Shown here piece by piece: positions 55,198 through 63,821 of a stretch of 64,000 bases of DNA. How positions within the stretch are numbered: the stretch's first letter is position 1; every line of letters begins with the position of its first letter. This DNA comes from Candidatus Limnocylindrales bacterium. Its GTDB lineage: Bacteria; Desulfobacterota; Binatia; UBA1149; CAITLU01. The stretch lies in contig DATNBU010000029.1 of the NCBI GenBank assembly GCA_035571835.1, positions 62,001 through 126,000 of the forward strand, in the 5' to 3' direction. The position numbers and the translations under genes were made by a program. A model generated the notes under the pieces. It made no database searches and was not told the origin of the DNA. It saw only the letters and a program-made list of their open reading frames with translations.

Positions 55198-56376
55198 GTG
55201 AGATCTCTACCGCTTCGCGTCGGTGCGTGTGTTTTTGCATTGCTCTCAGGATTGGCCGCCGGGCCATCGCATGCTGCGTGCGGTGATCTCAATGCCGACG
55301 GCAAGATCCTGGTCGGTGATGCGCTGCTCCTGCTCAAGGTCGCAGTAGGACAGCAGATCGACATTCAGTGTGATGCTGCAGGCGGTGCGTGCTGGGATCT
55401 CGACGCCGACTCGGTCTGTGATCCGATCGAAGACGTCAACAACGACGACTTCTGTGACGTCGAAGATTGTCAGGGCTTGCCAGGACCTGCCGGGCCTACA
55501 GGACCGACGGGACCCGCGGGCGTTGCCGGACCCACCGGCCCGACAGGCGCCGTGGGCGCGACGGGACCGACCGGACACACGGGCCCGACGGGACCGACCG
55601 GACCGAACGGCACCACCGGCCCGACAGGAACGACCGGACCGACGGGTGCGACTGGTCCAACGGGAGCCACCGGTCCAACGGGAGCCACGGGTCCCACAGG
55701 CGCCACCGGACCGACCGGCGCGACCGGACCGACAGGAACTACCGGACCGACGGGTGCAACCGGACCAACGGGTGCAGACGCTTCGTCGCAACATCTGCGG
55801 ACGATCAGTGCGAACTTCGCAGGCACGCCCGCACCCTTCAACGTTCAGAGCAACGTCGACGATCAGTTGAATGAGATCTCGCTTCCGTTCGATTTCGTGA
55901 TCGACGGAGTGCCGTACACGATCATCGACGCGTCAAGTAACGGGTGGCTCAACTTCGGCGGCGCCGCGACGAGCTCGATTCAAAACAACGGCACACTGCC
56001 GAGCGTATTCTTCCCCGGACCGTTCGTCGCTGCGTACTGGGACGATCTCCTCTTCGTGAACCTGTACGCCGGCGTTCGCGGGGAGGCGCCGAACCGCGTG
56101 TATTCCATCGAATGGTTTGCGCAACGATTTCAATCCCCCGGCGTTGCCGTGCCCAACAGTCACATCTCTTTCGCGGTCAAACTTCACGAGACGTCGAACA
56201 TCATCGACGTAACGTACGGCGTGGTCGAGGTAGGCTCGATGGGCAATTCGGCTACAATCGGATTCCAGACTGCGGGCGGTGCGTCCGCGAAGGCGTACCC
56301 GTTGAGCACGAACGTCGACGTCCTGAAGACGGAGTCCCCGAGCAGCCAGGGCTGGAGCATCTCTCCGGTTCGCTAG
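55198..56376 (+). CDS. secreted collagen-like protein with half-dockerin module and beta-sandwich head
   Basis: 392 residues from a GTG with AGGAGG seven bases upstream. Signal peptide cleaved near SHAAC. The module reads [20 protein letters not shown], with AVGQ and a Cys, followed by [20 protein letters not shown]. Residues about 93-195 are nearly perfect GPT-GAT triplets. The last 195 residues form a beta-sandwich-like domain ([59 protein letters not shown]) of the nidogen-like kind. The layout matches the gene at 32674 except for a shorter, more uniform collagen part and a different head. Its DNA repeats are in 18-base units. Confidence 0.85.
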   Translation: MRSLPLRVGACVFALLSGLAAGPSHAACGDLNADGKILVGDALLLLKVAVGQQIDIQCDAAGGACWDLDADSVCDPIEDVNNDDFCDVEDCQGLPGPAGPTGPTGPAGVAGPTGPTGAVGATGPTGHTGPTGPTGPNGTTGPTGTTGPTGATGPTGATGPTGATGPTGATGPTGATGPTGTTGPTGATGPTGADASSQHLRTISANFAGTPAPFNVQSNVDDQLNEISLPFDFVIDGVPYTIIDASSNGWLNFGGAATSSIQNNGTLPSVFFPGPFVAAYWDDLLFVNLYAGVRGEAPNRVYSIEWFAQRFQSPGVAVPNSHISFAVKLHETSNIIDVTYGVVEVGSMGNSATIGFQTAGGASAKAYPLSTNVDVLKTESPSSQGWSISPVR

Positions 56377-56402
56377 GCCGACCTGTTCAGGAAAGCGCGT
56401 CA

Positions 56403-56432
56403 CGCCGGCGGTGATTTCCGATACCGCCGGCG
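56403..56432 (+). terminator. hairpin after the collagen-like gene
   Basis: A perfect 10-base stem (CGCCGGCGGT / ACCGCCGGCG) with a ten-base loop, 27 bases after the stop. No U-tract follows. Confidence 0.5.
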
Positions 56433-56517
56433 CGCGCGTGGTCATGCGGAATTACGACATACGCTCGGACCTTGCGTGCGGTGGGTAACGCTCGACAACG
56501 TTCCGAACGCTTCGCAA

Positions 56518-56661
56518 CTAATGCGTAAGATTGCCTACGATGTGATCGCTGAGCGTTCGTCCGGCGGCTGACGCCTGAAGCACCATGGCGCGACCTTGCG
56601 GTGTCTGCAGAAGAAAGTACGCACCGGCGACCAGCACGAGTCCCAAAACGACTAGTCTCAT
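56518..56661 (-). CDS. very small membrane protein
   Basis: 47 residues, with GAGGGG before the ATG at 56661. One membrane segment (MRLVVLGLVLVAGAYFLLQT) is followed by an Ala/Ser-rich amphipathic stretch (AMVLQASAAGRTLSDHI). The frame extends upstream without a better site. Small single-span proteins like this are easily missed; the family is unknown. Confidence 0.5.
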   Translation of the reverse strand: MRLVVLGLVLVAGAYFLLQTPQGRAMVLQASAAGRTLSDHIVGNLTH

Positions 56662-56910
56662 ATTCCCCTCATTGCAGCCCGGCGCGGAGTCTACACCATG
56701 CACCGGGCCTTCCGTCATTCTGCCATGGATGATCTCGACTCGTCGCACGACGTAAGCCACTCCGTCCGTCGGAAGCACAGCGCGCCTTGCCCCGGGACGA
56801 TGCGGTCGACTGCAAGCTTGCGTTCCGCTGCGGACACCGATGGTCTGCCGCCGGGTCGGGCGGCGACGTGAAGCAAGCGGCTGTCCAGGCGGCCGCGCGC
56901 CCGGAAATCG

Positions 56911-58065
56911 ATGGCGACGTTTTTCATTGCATTGCTCGGTGCTGCCATCGGACTCGCCGGCGGATTCTTCGCCGGCGCGCTGGTCGGCGCGCTCATCGCG
57001 GCCGCCACTCACATGTCGACGTTCGAGGGAGCCGCAGGATACTTCGCGGTGTTTCTGTGCGGGCCGGTCGGTGCGCTGCTCGGGCTCGTCCTCGGCGTGT
57101 GGCTCGCCCTGCTCTTACGTGGCGAACAACGCGGCGGCGGCGCCATAGCGAAATACAGCCTGTCGAGCGTCGGCACGATTGCGGGAGCTTCGGCAGTTGC
57201 CATCTTTCTGGTCCTGCATTTCGACTCGAATCTCAATCGCGGCGGATCCGAGCCGCAGCTGCTGTTCGAGATCCGCATGCCGCCGGGCAGCAAAGTCGCA
57301 GGCGACCGGCACGACGTCGACATCGAGCTTAACACCGATGCGAATTCCGCGTCGGCGTTTCTGCGCCAGGCGCAACACAATGACGGCGATCGTCCGGTTG
57401 TCTCGGGCGGCGTCGAGCTGGCATTCCGCACCGCGAACCGGATCCTCGTGCTCAAGCGCAAGGACGAACCCGACCGGCTGTTCAAACTGACCCTCGCCGC
57501 TCGTCCGCGACACTCCGACGATTACGGAGAGTGGCGGCCGGTCGACGGGGTCGCCGATCCGGGCGCAGAGCGGCCGCGCCCTGCTACGGCGGCCGACCAG
57601 TATGAAATCCGCTACCGCGTGCGCGATCCCGAAGTCGAGTACATGCGACCGATCGTCGCCTTCGAGCTGAGCCTGCCGCCGGCGTCGCACGTGCCCGAGG
57701 ATGTCGAGGCCATCTCGGTCAAGGCGCTCGAAGGACAGAACGACATTGACGGCGCAATCAGCGCCGGGTCGATCAAACGCGGGAATGACCGAGTGATACT
57801 CGAGGGAACGGTGCAGATGGCCGGCGACGTGCATTCGCTCGTCGCCATCTCCATCCCGGACCAGCCTACGCGACTGTTCGAGATCCACCGCCCACCGCTC
57901 GACTGGATCACCGAGCTGCTGCGACGTGCGTCGACGACTCCCGACGATACCGCGCAGACCTACGGGCCCTGGGAAGGCGCCCGGTTCATCCGCGAAGCCG
58001 TCGACTCCGAGCCGCGCGCGGCAGCGTCGTCCGACGATGCGAAGCTGCGCTACATGCTGCAGTAA
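56911..58065 (+). CDS. membrane protein with soluble C-terminal domain, unknown
   Basis: 384 residues. Three membrane segments lie in the first 110 residues (FFIALLGAAIGLAGGFFAGA, YFAVFLCGPVGALLGLVLG and TIAGASAVAIFLVL). The remaining 270 residues are soluble and contain two similar beta-rich halves: LLFEIRMPPGSKV with VELNTD-type sequence, and VAFELSLPPASHVPEDVEAI. The shared pattern FE-I/L-x-x-P-P-x-S suggests an internal duplication. No family recognised. The C-terminus is acidic and helical. Confidence 0.65.
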   Translation: MATFFIALLGAAIGLAGGFFAGALVGALIAAATHMSTFEGAAGYFAVFLCGPVGALLGLVLGVWLALLLRGEQRGGGAIAKYSLSSVGTIAGASAVAIFLVLHFDSNLNRGGSEPQLLFEIRMPPGSKVAGDRHDVDIELNTDANSASAFLRQAQHNDGDRPVVSGGVELAFRTANRILVLKRKDEPDRLFKLTLAARPRHSDDYGEWRPVDGVADPGAERPRPATAADQYEIRYRVRDPEVEYMRPIVAFELSLPPASHVPEDVEAISVKALEGQNDIDGAISAGSIKRGNDRVILEGTVQMAGDVHSLVAISIPDQPTRLFEIHRPPLDWITELLRRASTTPDDTAQTYGPWEGARFIREAVDSEPRAAASSDDAKLRYMLQ

Positions 58066-58173
58066 ATTCCGCGCGATGCGGCACTGGCGGCGCCGGGACA
58101 AGCTTTGTCGGCATCTCTTGTCTGGACGGCCGACGTCGTGCACTGTGCTGCAAATTTCCGCGAGGACATACTG

Positions 58174-59196
58174 ATGACGCAAACGATCGCGACGGCGGTA
58201 CTGGCGATATTCGTACTGAACGCAAGCACAGCGCTGGCCGCCGATCCGGTCTGCGGCGACGTCAACGACAGCAGCTCCATCACCGCGTCGGATGCCCTGT
58301 TTGTTCTCAAAAAGAGCGTCCAGCAGCCGATCGCACTACAATGTACGGCATACGAGAACCGTTTCACCGAGTGCAATACGGAGCTGTCCGACGTTACGGC
58401 CGATCTCGCAGCATGCAGCGCCGACCTGTCCGCGACCAACTCCGATCTCTCGACGTGCAATTCGAACCTCACGACGTGCAGCGGCGATCTGTCCGCGACC
58501 AACAGCGACCTCTCGAGCTGTCACGCGGATCTGTCGGCGACCAACGCCGACCTGACCAATTGCCAGAACGCGCCGGAGTGCGGCAACGGTTCCCTCGAGG
58601 TTGGTGAAGACTGCGAAAGCGGCAATCTCGATGGAAAGGACTGTACGACCGAGGCTTTTCTCGGCGGCACGCTGCGCTGCGCGGCTGGATGCGTCTTCGA
58701 TACGAGCGAGTGCTACGCCACCCGTTTCGATGCCTCCGGCGCCACGATCATCGATCGCCAGACCGGTCTGGAATGGGAAAAGAAGGACGCTGCCGGCGGC
58801 GGTTCTTCGAGCTGTCCCGGCGGACCGACCTGTCAGAATCCGCACGACGTGGACAACATCTACAAGCTCAGCAGTAGCGGAACGGTTGCCGACGGCGGAG
58901 CGTTCACGGATTTTCTCGCGAGGCTCAACGCCGGCTCTTCGCTCGACGGCGAGGCGACGACGGCCTGCTATGCGGGGCATTGCGACTGGCGACTGCCGAC
59001 CATCGAGGAGCTGAAATCGGTTCCGTGGCCGGGCATCCCCGAGTTCGAACCCGACGCAGCCGCGAACTACTGGTCGGCGACGACGTACGCGAACGACGCC
59101 GGAATCGCGTTCTATCTGACGACGACTGACGGGCTTCAGGGCTACTATTTCAAGTCGACGCCCTACTACGCGCGCGCGGTCCGCTCCGCGTCCTGA
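58174..59196 (+). CDS. secreted DUF1566 protein with half-dockerin module and expanded coiled linker
   Basis: 340 residues from the ATG at 58174 with GAGGA upstream. Signal peptide cleaved near ALA-ADP, then VCGDVNDSSSITASDALFVL and LQC, almost the same module as the gene at 54129. The linker is expanded into repeats of about ten residues with S-A-D-L or S-D-L steps (LSATNSDLSTCNSNLTTC), a likely coiled coil with paired cysteines. CGNGSLEVGEDCESGNLDG and GGTLRCAAGCVFDTSEC follow. The C-terminal DUF1566 domain has TGLEWEKKDAAGG, NPHDVDNIYKL, CDWRLPTIEELKSV, YWSATTYAND and YYARAVRSA. It is a clear paralogue of 54129. Confidence 0.85.
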   Translation: MTQTIATAVLAIFVLNASTALAADPVCGDVNDSSSITASDALFVLKKSVQQPIALQCTAYENRFTECNTELSDVTADLAACSADLSATNSDLSTCNSNLTTCSGDLSATNSDLSSCHADLSATNADLTNCQNAPECGNGSLEVGEDCESGNLDGKDCTTEAFLGGTLRCAAGCVFDTSECYATRFDASGATIIDRQTGLEWEKKDAAGGGSSSCPGGPTCQNPHDVDNIYKLSSSGTVADGGAFTDFLARLNAGSSLDGEATTACYAGHCDWRLPTIEELKSVPWPGIPEFEPDAAANYWSATTYANDAGIAFYLTTTDGLQGYYFKSTPYYARAVRSAS

Positions 59197-59269
59197 GAGC
59201 TCTTTTCTCGCACCCGCCGCAGGACGACGACAATCGCCAGCAGTGTTACCATCGCTCGACGACTGAGTT

Positions 59270-61402
59270 CTAGTCGCGGGGACACGTCCGGTTGGCTGCG
59301 CCGTCGTCGAATGTATCGCAGTCGACGAACGGCGCGTCCGTAGCGACGACGATACGACAGACGCGGCATTTCGCCAGCCTCGCTGCGCAGCTGTCGAACG
59401 TCGAGTCGTTCGCGAGCGCGGCGCAGTCGCCCGGGAACGTCGTGGCCATGGACAGAGAGGGGCAGGACTTGCCGCGCGAGGCACCGAGTTTGGCCACGCT
59501 CTTGCCGAGCGACGATTCCGGATCCGCAGCCGCCGTGCCGACGGTGAGCAGGCACGCATCGAGTCCGAGGCGGGAGACAATGGATTCCTTGATCCCCGCC
59601 TTCTTGCACTTGACGAAACTCTTGAGCTCGGCGTTGACCAGCTTCTCGAGCGCGCCGTGCACGGCCGTCTGGCACTTGGCGACATTTGGATCGCTGCCGG
59701 TGACGACATCGTCGAGGCTCGCGCCGAAAAGATCGGCAACGAGGTCCACTCTCTCGTTGTCGGCATGCGCGAGGATCGGTGCGGTCGCCTGCGCGCCGAA
59801 GTCCGGCAGAGTCCCGCAGCTCTTCGTGTAAATGTCCGTGACCTTGGTTGCCGCCGCGCCGACTTTCCCGCCGGCGTCGAGCGTGAGGCACGACTGCGGC
59901 GCGGGCTCGGTTCCCTTGGCAGCGTTCTTCACACAGGCCGCGTTCGCCTTGCCCTGCGCGGCCGACAGTTTGACCCCCGCACCGTTGAGGCCGGTCAGGC
60001 ATTTGGCCTGGTTCGACGTCTGGGGAGGCGTCGTGCATCCGGGAACAGCGCTGTGCTGGCACGTGAGGATTCCGTTGCAGGCGTCGACTGTGCAGTCGTC
60101 ACTATCGTCGTTGCACGAGGCGCCCCCCGGGATGGAGTTATGCAGGCAGGTACCCGTTCCGTCGCAGTACTCGATCGTGCAGTCGAGACCATCGTCATAG
60201 CACGGTGCGCCGCCCGCGATGTTCATGTGCGCGCAGGTGCCGAAACCGTTGCAGTTGTCGAAAGTGCAATCGTTTGCATCATCCTCGCAGACACCGCCCG
60301 CGCCGACACTCTGGTGCGCGCAGGTGCCGAAGCCGTTGCAGTTGTCGAAGGTGCAGAGATTCGAATCGTCAGTGCACTGCGCACCGGCCCCCACGTTCAA
60401 ATGGCTCGTCGAGCCGGCGCCGCTGCACTGGTCGAAAGTACAATCGTTTTCGTCGTCGTCGCCCCGAGCGCCGGCGGCAACTGCAGCGTGCTGGCATGCA
60501 CCGAAACCGTCGCAGTTGTCGAAAGTGCAGAGGTTGCCGTCGTCCGTGCACTCCCCGCCCGCGCCCCGGTTCGGATGAGAGCAGACGCCGACGGCGCAAA
60601 GGTCGGCCGTACAGGGGTTGCCGTCGTCGGGGCACGCGGTGGTGTCCTCGTCGACAGCGCAGTTGTTCGTACAGGTCGGGTCGCCGGAGTGCTTGCATAC
60701 ACCGGCAACGCAGAAGTCGCTCGTACACGCGTTGCCGTCGCTCTCGCAGATGGCGAGGTCCGGTACCACCATGTGCGCGCAGGTGCCACTTCCGTTGCAG
60801 AAATCACGGGTGCATGCGTTGCCGTCGTCGCTGCAGAACGACTGGTTGGGCGCGACGGGATGCGTGCAGACGCCGGCGCCGTTGCAGAAGTCGTGCGTGC
60901 ACTCGTTGCCGTCGTCGTTGCAGCTGGCGAGGTTCGGAGCCGCTGGATGCGTACAGGTTCCCGAACCGTTGCAGAAGTCGCGCGTGCACTCGTTCCCCTC
61001 GTCCGCGCACTCGGAATAGTTCGGCGCATTCGGATGGCTGCAGACCGCTCCGGCCGCGCAGAAATCGCGCGTGCAATCGTTGCCGTCGTCGGAACAGGCC
61101 GACTGGCCCGGCATTTCGGGATGCGTGCACACCCCCGCGCCATTGCAGAAGTCGTGCGTGCACTCGTTGCCGTCGTCATTGCACGGTGTGTTGCTGGGCT
61201 CGTTCGGATGAATGCAGATCCCGGCGCCGTTGCAGAAGTCCCGGGTGCACTCGATGCCGTCGTCCGTGCAAGGGAAGCCGGCCGGTTGCCCGTCGCAATC
61301 GACGGCGCTTGCGCGAACGACGCTGCCGGCGAGCAGCGCGAGGCAGGCCATCAGAACGAACGACAAAGACGGACGAGCCGTCCTGCTCGGTACAAAATTC
61401 AT
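59270..61402 (-). CDS. secreted protein with 14 Cys-rich repeats
   Basis: 710 residues with a GGGGGAT site before the ATG. The signal peptide ends near RASA-VDC. Residues about 40-450 are fourteen tandem repeats of about 29 residues of the type C-x-DDGNECTRDFCNG then GVCTHP. Repeat 10 has lost its first and fourth cysteines (GARGDDDENDCTFDQC, GAGSTSH). The C-terminal 230 residues contain KCLTGLNGAGVKLSAAQGK and ACVKNAAKG, then VAKCQTAVHGALEKLV, a helical pattern with spaced cysteines. The repeats resemble small disulfide-rich EGF- or TIL-like modules. A surface or extracellular structural role is inferred. Confidence 0.82.
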   Translation of the reverse strand: MNFVPSRTARPSLSFVLMACLALLAGSVVRASAVDCDGQPAGFPCTDDGIECTRDFCNGAGICIHPNEPSNTPCNDDGNECTHDFCNGAGVCTHPEMPGQSACSDDGNDCTRDFCAAGAVCSHPNAPNYSECADEGNECTRDFCNGSGTCTHPAAPNLASCNDDGNECTHDFCNGAGVCTHPVAPNQSFCSDDGNACTRDFCNGSGTCAHMVVPDLAICESDGNACTSDFCVAGVCKHSGDPTCTNNCAVDEDTTACPDDGNPCTADLCAVGVCSHPNRGAGGECTDDGNLCTFDNCDGFGACQHAAVAAGARGDDDENDCTFDQCSGAGSTSHLNVGAGAQCTDDSNLCTFDNCNGFGTCAHQSVGAGGVCEDDANDCTFDNCNGFGTCAHMNIAGGAPCYDDGLDCTIEYCDGTGTCLHNSIPGGASCNDDSDDCTVDACNGILTCQHSAVPGCTTPPQTSNQAKCLTGLNGAGVKLSAAQGKANAACVKNAAKGTEPAPQSCLTLDAGGKVGAAATKVTDIYTKSCGTLPDFGAQATAPILAHADNERVDLVADLFGASLDDVVTGSDPNVAKCQTAVHGALEKLVNAELKSFVKCKKAGIKESIVSRLGLDACLLTVGTAAADPESSLGKSVAKLGASRGKSCPSLSMATTFPGDCAALANDSTFDSCAARLAKCRVCRIVVATDAPFVDCDTFDDGAANRTCPRD

Positions 61403-61527
61403 CGAGATCCCCCAGTGACAAAACGGATGGTCGCGCGTCCCCGACGCGGGCCGGCCCTGGCGCCGACGGCGTAAGCTGAAGCGGTGGCGGGGTTAACGCA
61501 AGGGCTCGATGTGCCCTGGTCTTCCGA

Positions 61528-61766
61528 TCAGCTCGGTACGAACGTCGTGATGACCTCTTTGTATTTCTTGATCATCGGCCATTTGCCGGAACCGGGCTGG
61601 ACGTGGCACTTCACGTAAAAGCCGCCATCGGAGAACGACTGGCACGCGTACGGATCGGGAACCGAAGGCTCGAAGTCCGCGCACGCGCCGGTAAAGACGA
61701 AGCCGCAAAGCGTGTAACCCGCATTGTCCGGATCCGGCTCGGTGCAGTCGCGAGGACCGTCTCTTC
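61528..61766 (-). pseudogene. 3' remnant of a secreted Cys-containing protein gene
   Basis: The minus-strand frame ending at the TGA 61528-61530 encodes 78 residues after an upstream stop: RDCTEPDPDNAGYTLCGF, then FTGACADFEPSVPDPYACQS, GGFYVKCHVQPGSGKWPM and VITTFVPS at the end. Composition is that of a real Cys-rich secreted protein. There is no start codon or ribosome binding site, and the frame is cut off by TGA near 61767, where the base composition also changes. It is read as the end of a broken gene at the edge of the decayed stretch. Family unknown. Confidence 0.5.
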
Positions 61767-62410
61767 CTCACCGCGAGTGCTCAGCGACTGGTTTTATCCT
61801 GTCACGCTCACGAAACTTCGGAATCGTCGTACTATTGGCCGTTGTCACGCTGTCACGTTCGACGGCCGAGGGGTCGCGGTGTAGGGGCGTTCCTTGGCTA
61901 TCTGCATCGTCTCTCGGAACGTAGGCAGCCCACGCGGCTTCAAGGTCTATTCGTCGGTAACCTTTGCCACGTTCATTCCTAGAGCGAACTGTCGTGCTCG
62001 CTCTGTCCGATGATGGACCGACTCGAACGGCTACAACGGATGCGCGCGGGCGAATTCGTGCAGTGACGAGGACAGAGTAACCGCTGGCCTGCGATCGGCT
62101 GCTAGACGTTCGCGATACCGGCATCACCGCCTATCTCGCGAACTACGGCTCGCTCAAGACCGTCACCCGTTCGCACCCGGCGAAAGCCCGCCGATCATCA
62201 GATCCTAGGGCGGCACGATTCACGCGCTCTCTCTAGAATCTCGACGGGAACTCTACGCCTCGATACAACCGTTCCCGCGATCCGAGCAAGAGGAGTTATA
62301 CCGTCCCCACAACTCTTTCGACTACGTGGCTGGCGGATGGAAGACCATCCTGAGTGCCTATCCGGTCAAGATGACCGGCAGCCGCAACTCACATCGACTA
62401 CGAATCTGCG

Positions 62411-62452
62411 GGGAAAAGAAAAGGGCGGGCCGTTGCCGACCCACCCTTTTCT
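62411..62452 (-). terminator. rho-independent terminator-like hairpin (minus strand)
   Basis: Stem AGAAAAGGG-C-GGG pairs with CCC-A-CCCTTTTCT around GCCGTTGCCGA-type loop sequence. On the minus strand the stem runs into TTTTCTTTTCC. No gene that it would serve is now intact. Confidence 0.6.
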
Positions 62453-62593
62453 GACTCGCTTCGTAAGTGCTTTCGCACCGGGAGCGCGTCGGACACGGAT
62501 GACTTCTGGATCGCGCGCACAACGTCGCGAAATCTCTAAAGTCGTACAGGGACACTATCGACGAGGCCGCCGGCAGTCAAATTTTTTCGTGCA

Positions 62594-62619
62594 TTACGGT
62601 ACGCACTTGCGTACCGTAA
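62594..62619. repeat. perfect 11-bp palindrome
   Basis: TTACGGTACGC, loop ACTT, GCGTACCGTAA. A run of six Ts lies just before it (62582-62587). It could be a protein-binding operator or an end of a vanished element. Confidence 0.6.
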
Positions 62620-62861
62620 GTCCGTATAAAGTTACTGGATAGCACTACTTACCGCGTTTCTTCTCCGCCGTTTCGTTGACCGAATGCCGATTGGAGTGTA
62701 CCTCTTCATTAAGGCTTCTCGACGGGCAGTGGAAGCCTCGTTTTCTTAGCTTTGGGAGCGCGTCGGACAACTCCTCCCGATTAAGCTGGCAAACCTTTTA
62801 AGCCGCCCAATCGCTCGGGGCCCGCGGAGTCACTACCGCGAGCGCCGGAATGGAGGACGTT

Positions 62862-63023
62862 ATGAGGCTACCTCGTCACGTGGCAGCGTTGTGGGCAGAC
62901 CTATGCAAGGTATTCGTTCCCGAGCGCCTGGCCACAGCATCGCACGTGTTCCAGATCATCGGTGCCGTTGCCGGACTTGGCATGTTTCTTTTCGCACTGC
63001 TTGATCGCCTTCCACACCGGTAG
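62862..63023 (+). CDS. very small membrane protein, possible
   Basis: 53 residues with GGAGG at eight bases before the ATG. The product starts MRLPRHVAALWADLCKVF, then one membrane segment (FQIIGAVAGLGMFLFALLD) near the C-terminus. It has a better ribosome binding site than anything else in this stretch. Family unknown; it could be a remnant. Confidence 0.4.
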   Translation: MRLPRHVAALWADLCKVFVPERLATASHVFQIIGAVAGLGMFLFALLDRLPHR

Positions 63024-63242
63024 TGAGGAATTCGTTCTCAATCCGGCTGATGAACGCCTGCGGAGAGTTGCCGTGGACCTACATGGTTAGGTCCGGCCGA
63101 GTGGAAAAAAATCGCCGCCAATAGCGGAGACGGTTCGCGCACCGGCTCACGCAATCGGGCCAGCTTTCTCGCCGGCTTGCCGTGGATGTCCTGCGGCGTC
63201 TGCGACAGCTTCCTCGGCGGTGGCGACTTCGGCAGGTTCCTC

Positions 63243-63595
63243 TCCTGGTAGCACCGTCCCAAGTGGTCGTACCTTGATTCAGGGAAAGATACGCCGCCGA
63301 TCCGTTTTCTGAGAAAAGGTAGACGAGATACCAGCCTCTTCGCGCGTCAGGCGAGTGAGCTTTTGAATAGAGCCTTACCCAGGGAACTTTATTCCTTTTG
63401 TCCGGTACCGTCTCGACCTTCCGCCGCTAAATCCTGCGCGCTCTCCGGCATCAACGGAAGAAGCATGGGAATTTTGTCACGAAGCCAGCGAGCCCCATCA
63501 CCTCGAATAGCAATTCCACGACGTCGCATGCCGTCTGTATTCGTCGAGAAGAAGTCCGGTTGCAGTTCCAATACCGCTTGTATGACGCTCTTCAT
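63243..63595 (-). pseudogene. MrcB N-terminal (DUF3578)-like remnant, frameshifted
   Basis: The minus-strand frame from 63595 begins MKSVIQAVLELQPDFFSTNT, then DGMRRRGIAIRGDGARWLRD and EGRDGTGQK, then a stop near 63389. Shifting the frame by one base there gives KVPWVRLYSKAHSPDARRGW, YLVYLFSENGSAAYLSLNQG and TTTW, exactly the expected continuation of the domain found at the front of McrB-like type IV restriction subunits. The whole domain is thus present but split by a one-base frameshift near 63390, and decays after TTTWDGATR. No AAA+ GTPase domain follows. It lies next to tRNA-Leu. Confidence 0.65.
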
Positions 63596-63737
63596 ACTCT
63601 CTCTCGAGGCGCACGTGCGCCCTTCAATCCTCCAACGTTCGAAAGCGCCATGGCATTCCGTCTACTTTCGCGCGCCACTTCGTCGTTGGAATTTTATCGG
63701 GTGCTGAAGAAAGCTTTCCATGGTCATATAAAAGAGA

Positions 63738-63821
63738 TGCCGGGACCGGGATTCGAACCCGGACGACGTTTCCGTCAGGGGATTTTAAGTCCCCAGTGTC
63801 TACCAGTTCCACCATCCCGGC
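63738..63821 (-). tRNA. tRNA-Leu (TAA)
   Basis: A complete class II cloverleaf on the minus strand: acceptor GCCGGGA / TCCCGGC, D-arm with TGGTAGAC, anticodon loop CTTAAAA with anticodon TAA, a long variable arm (TGACGGAAACGTC), and T-arm CCGGG-TTCGAAT-CCCGG. The discriminator is A and no CCA is encoded. T-rich sequence follows its 3' end. The decayed stretch lies directly on its 3' side. Confidence 0.95.

Larger units (their letters stand above)
61767..62861. other. low-coding, probably decayed stretch
   Basis: About 1.1 kb without a convincing gene and with a weaker codon-like pattern than its neighbours. It holds one terminator-like hairpin (62411-62452), a perfect palindrome (62594-62619) and two copies of a 16-base direct repeat (GGGAGCGCGTCGGACA at 62480 and 62754). 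I see no recognisable protein on either strand. Confidence 0.5.

Noticed and set aside
59657-61474. A 605-residue plus-strand frame opposite the Cys-rich repeat gene.
   Set aside because: It is a mirror of the minus-strand repeats and has no start signal or recognisable domain; the minus strand has a signal peptide and regular cysteines.
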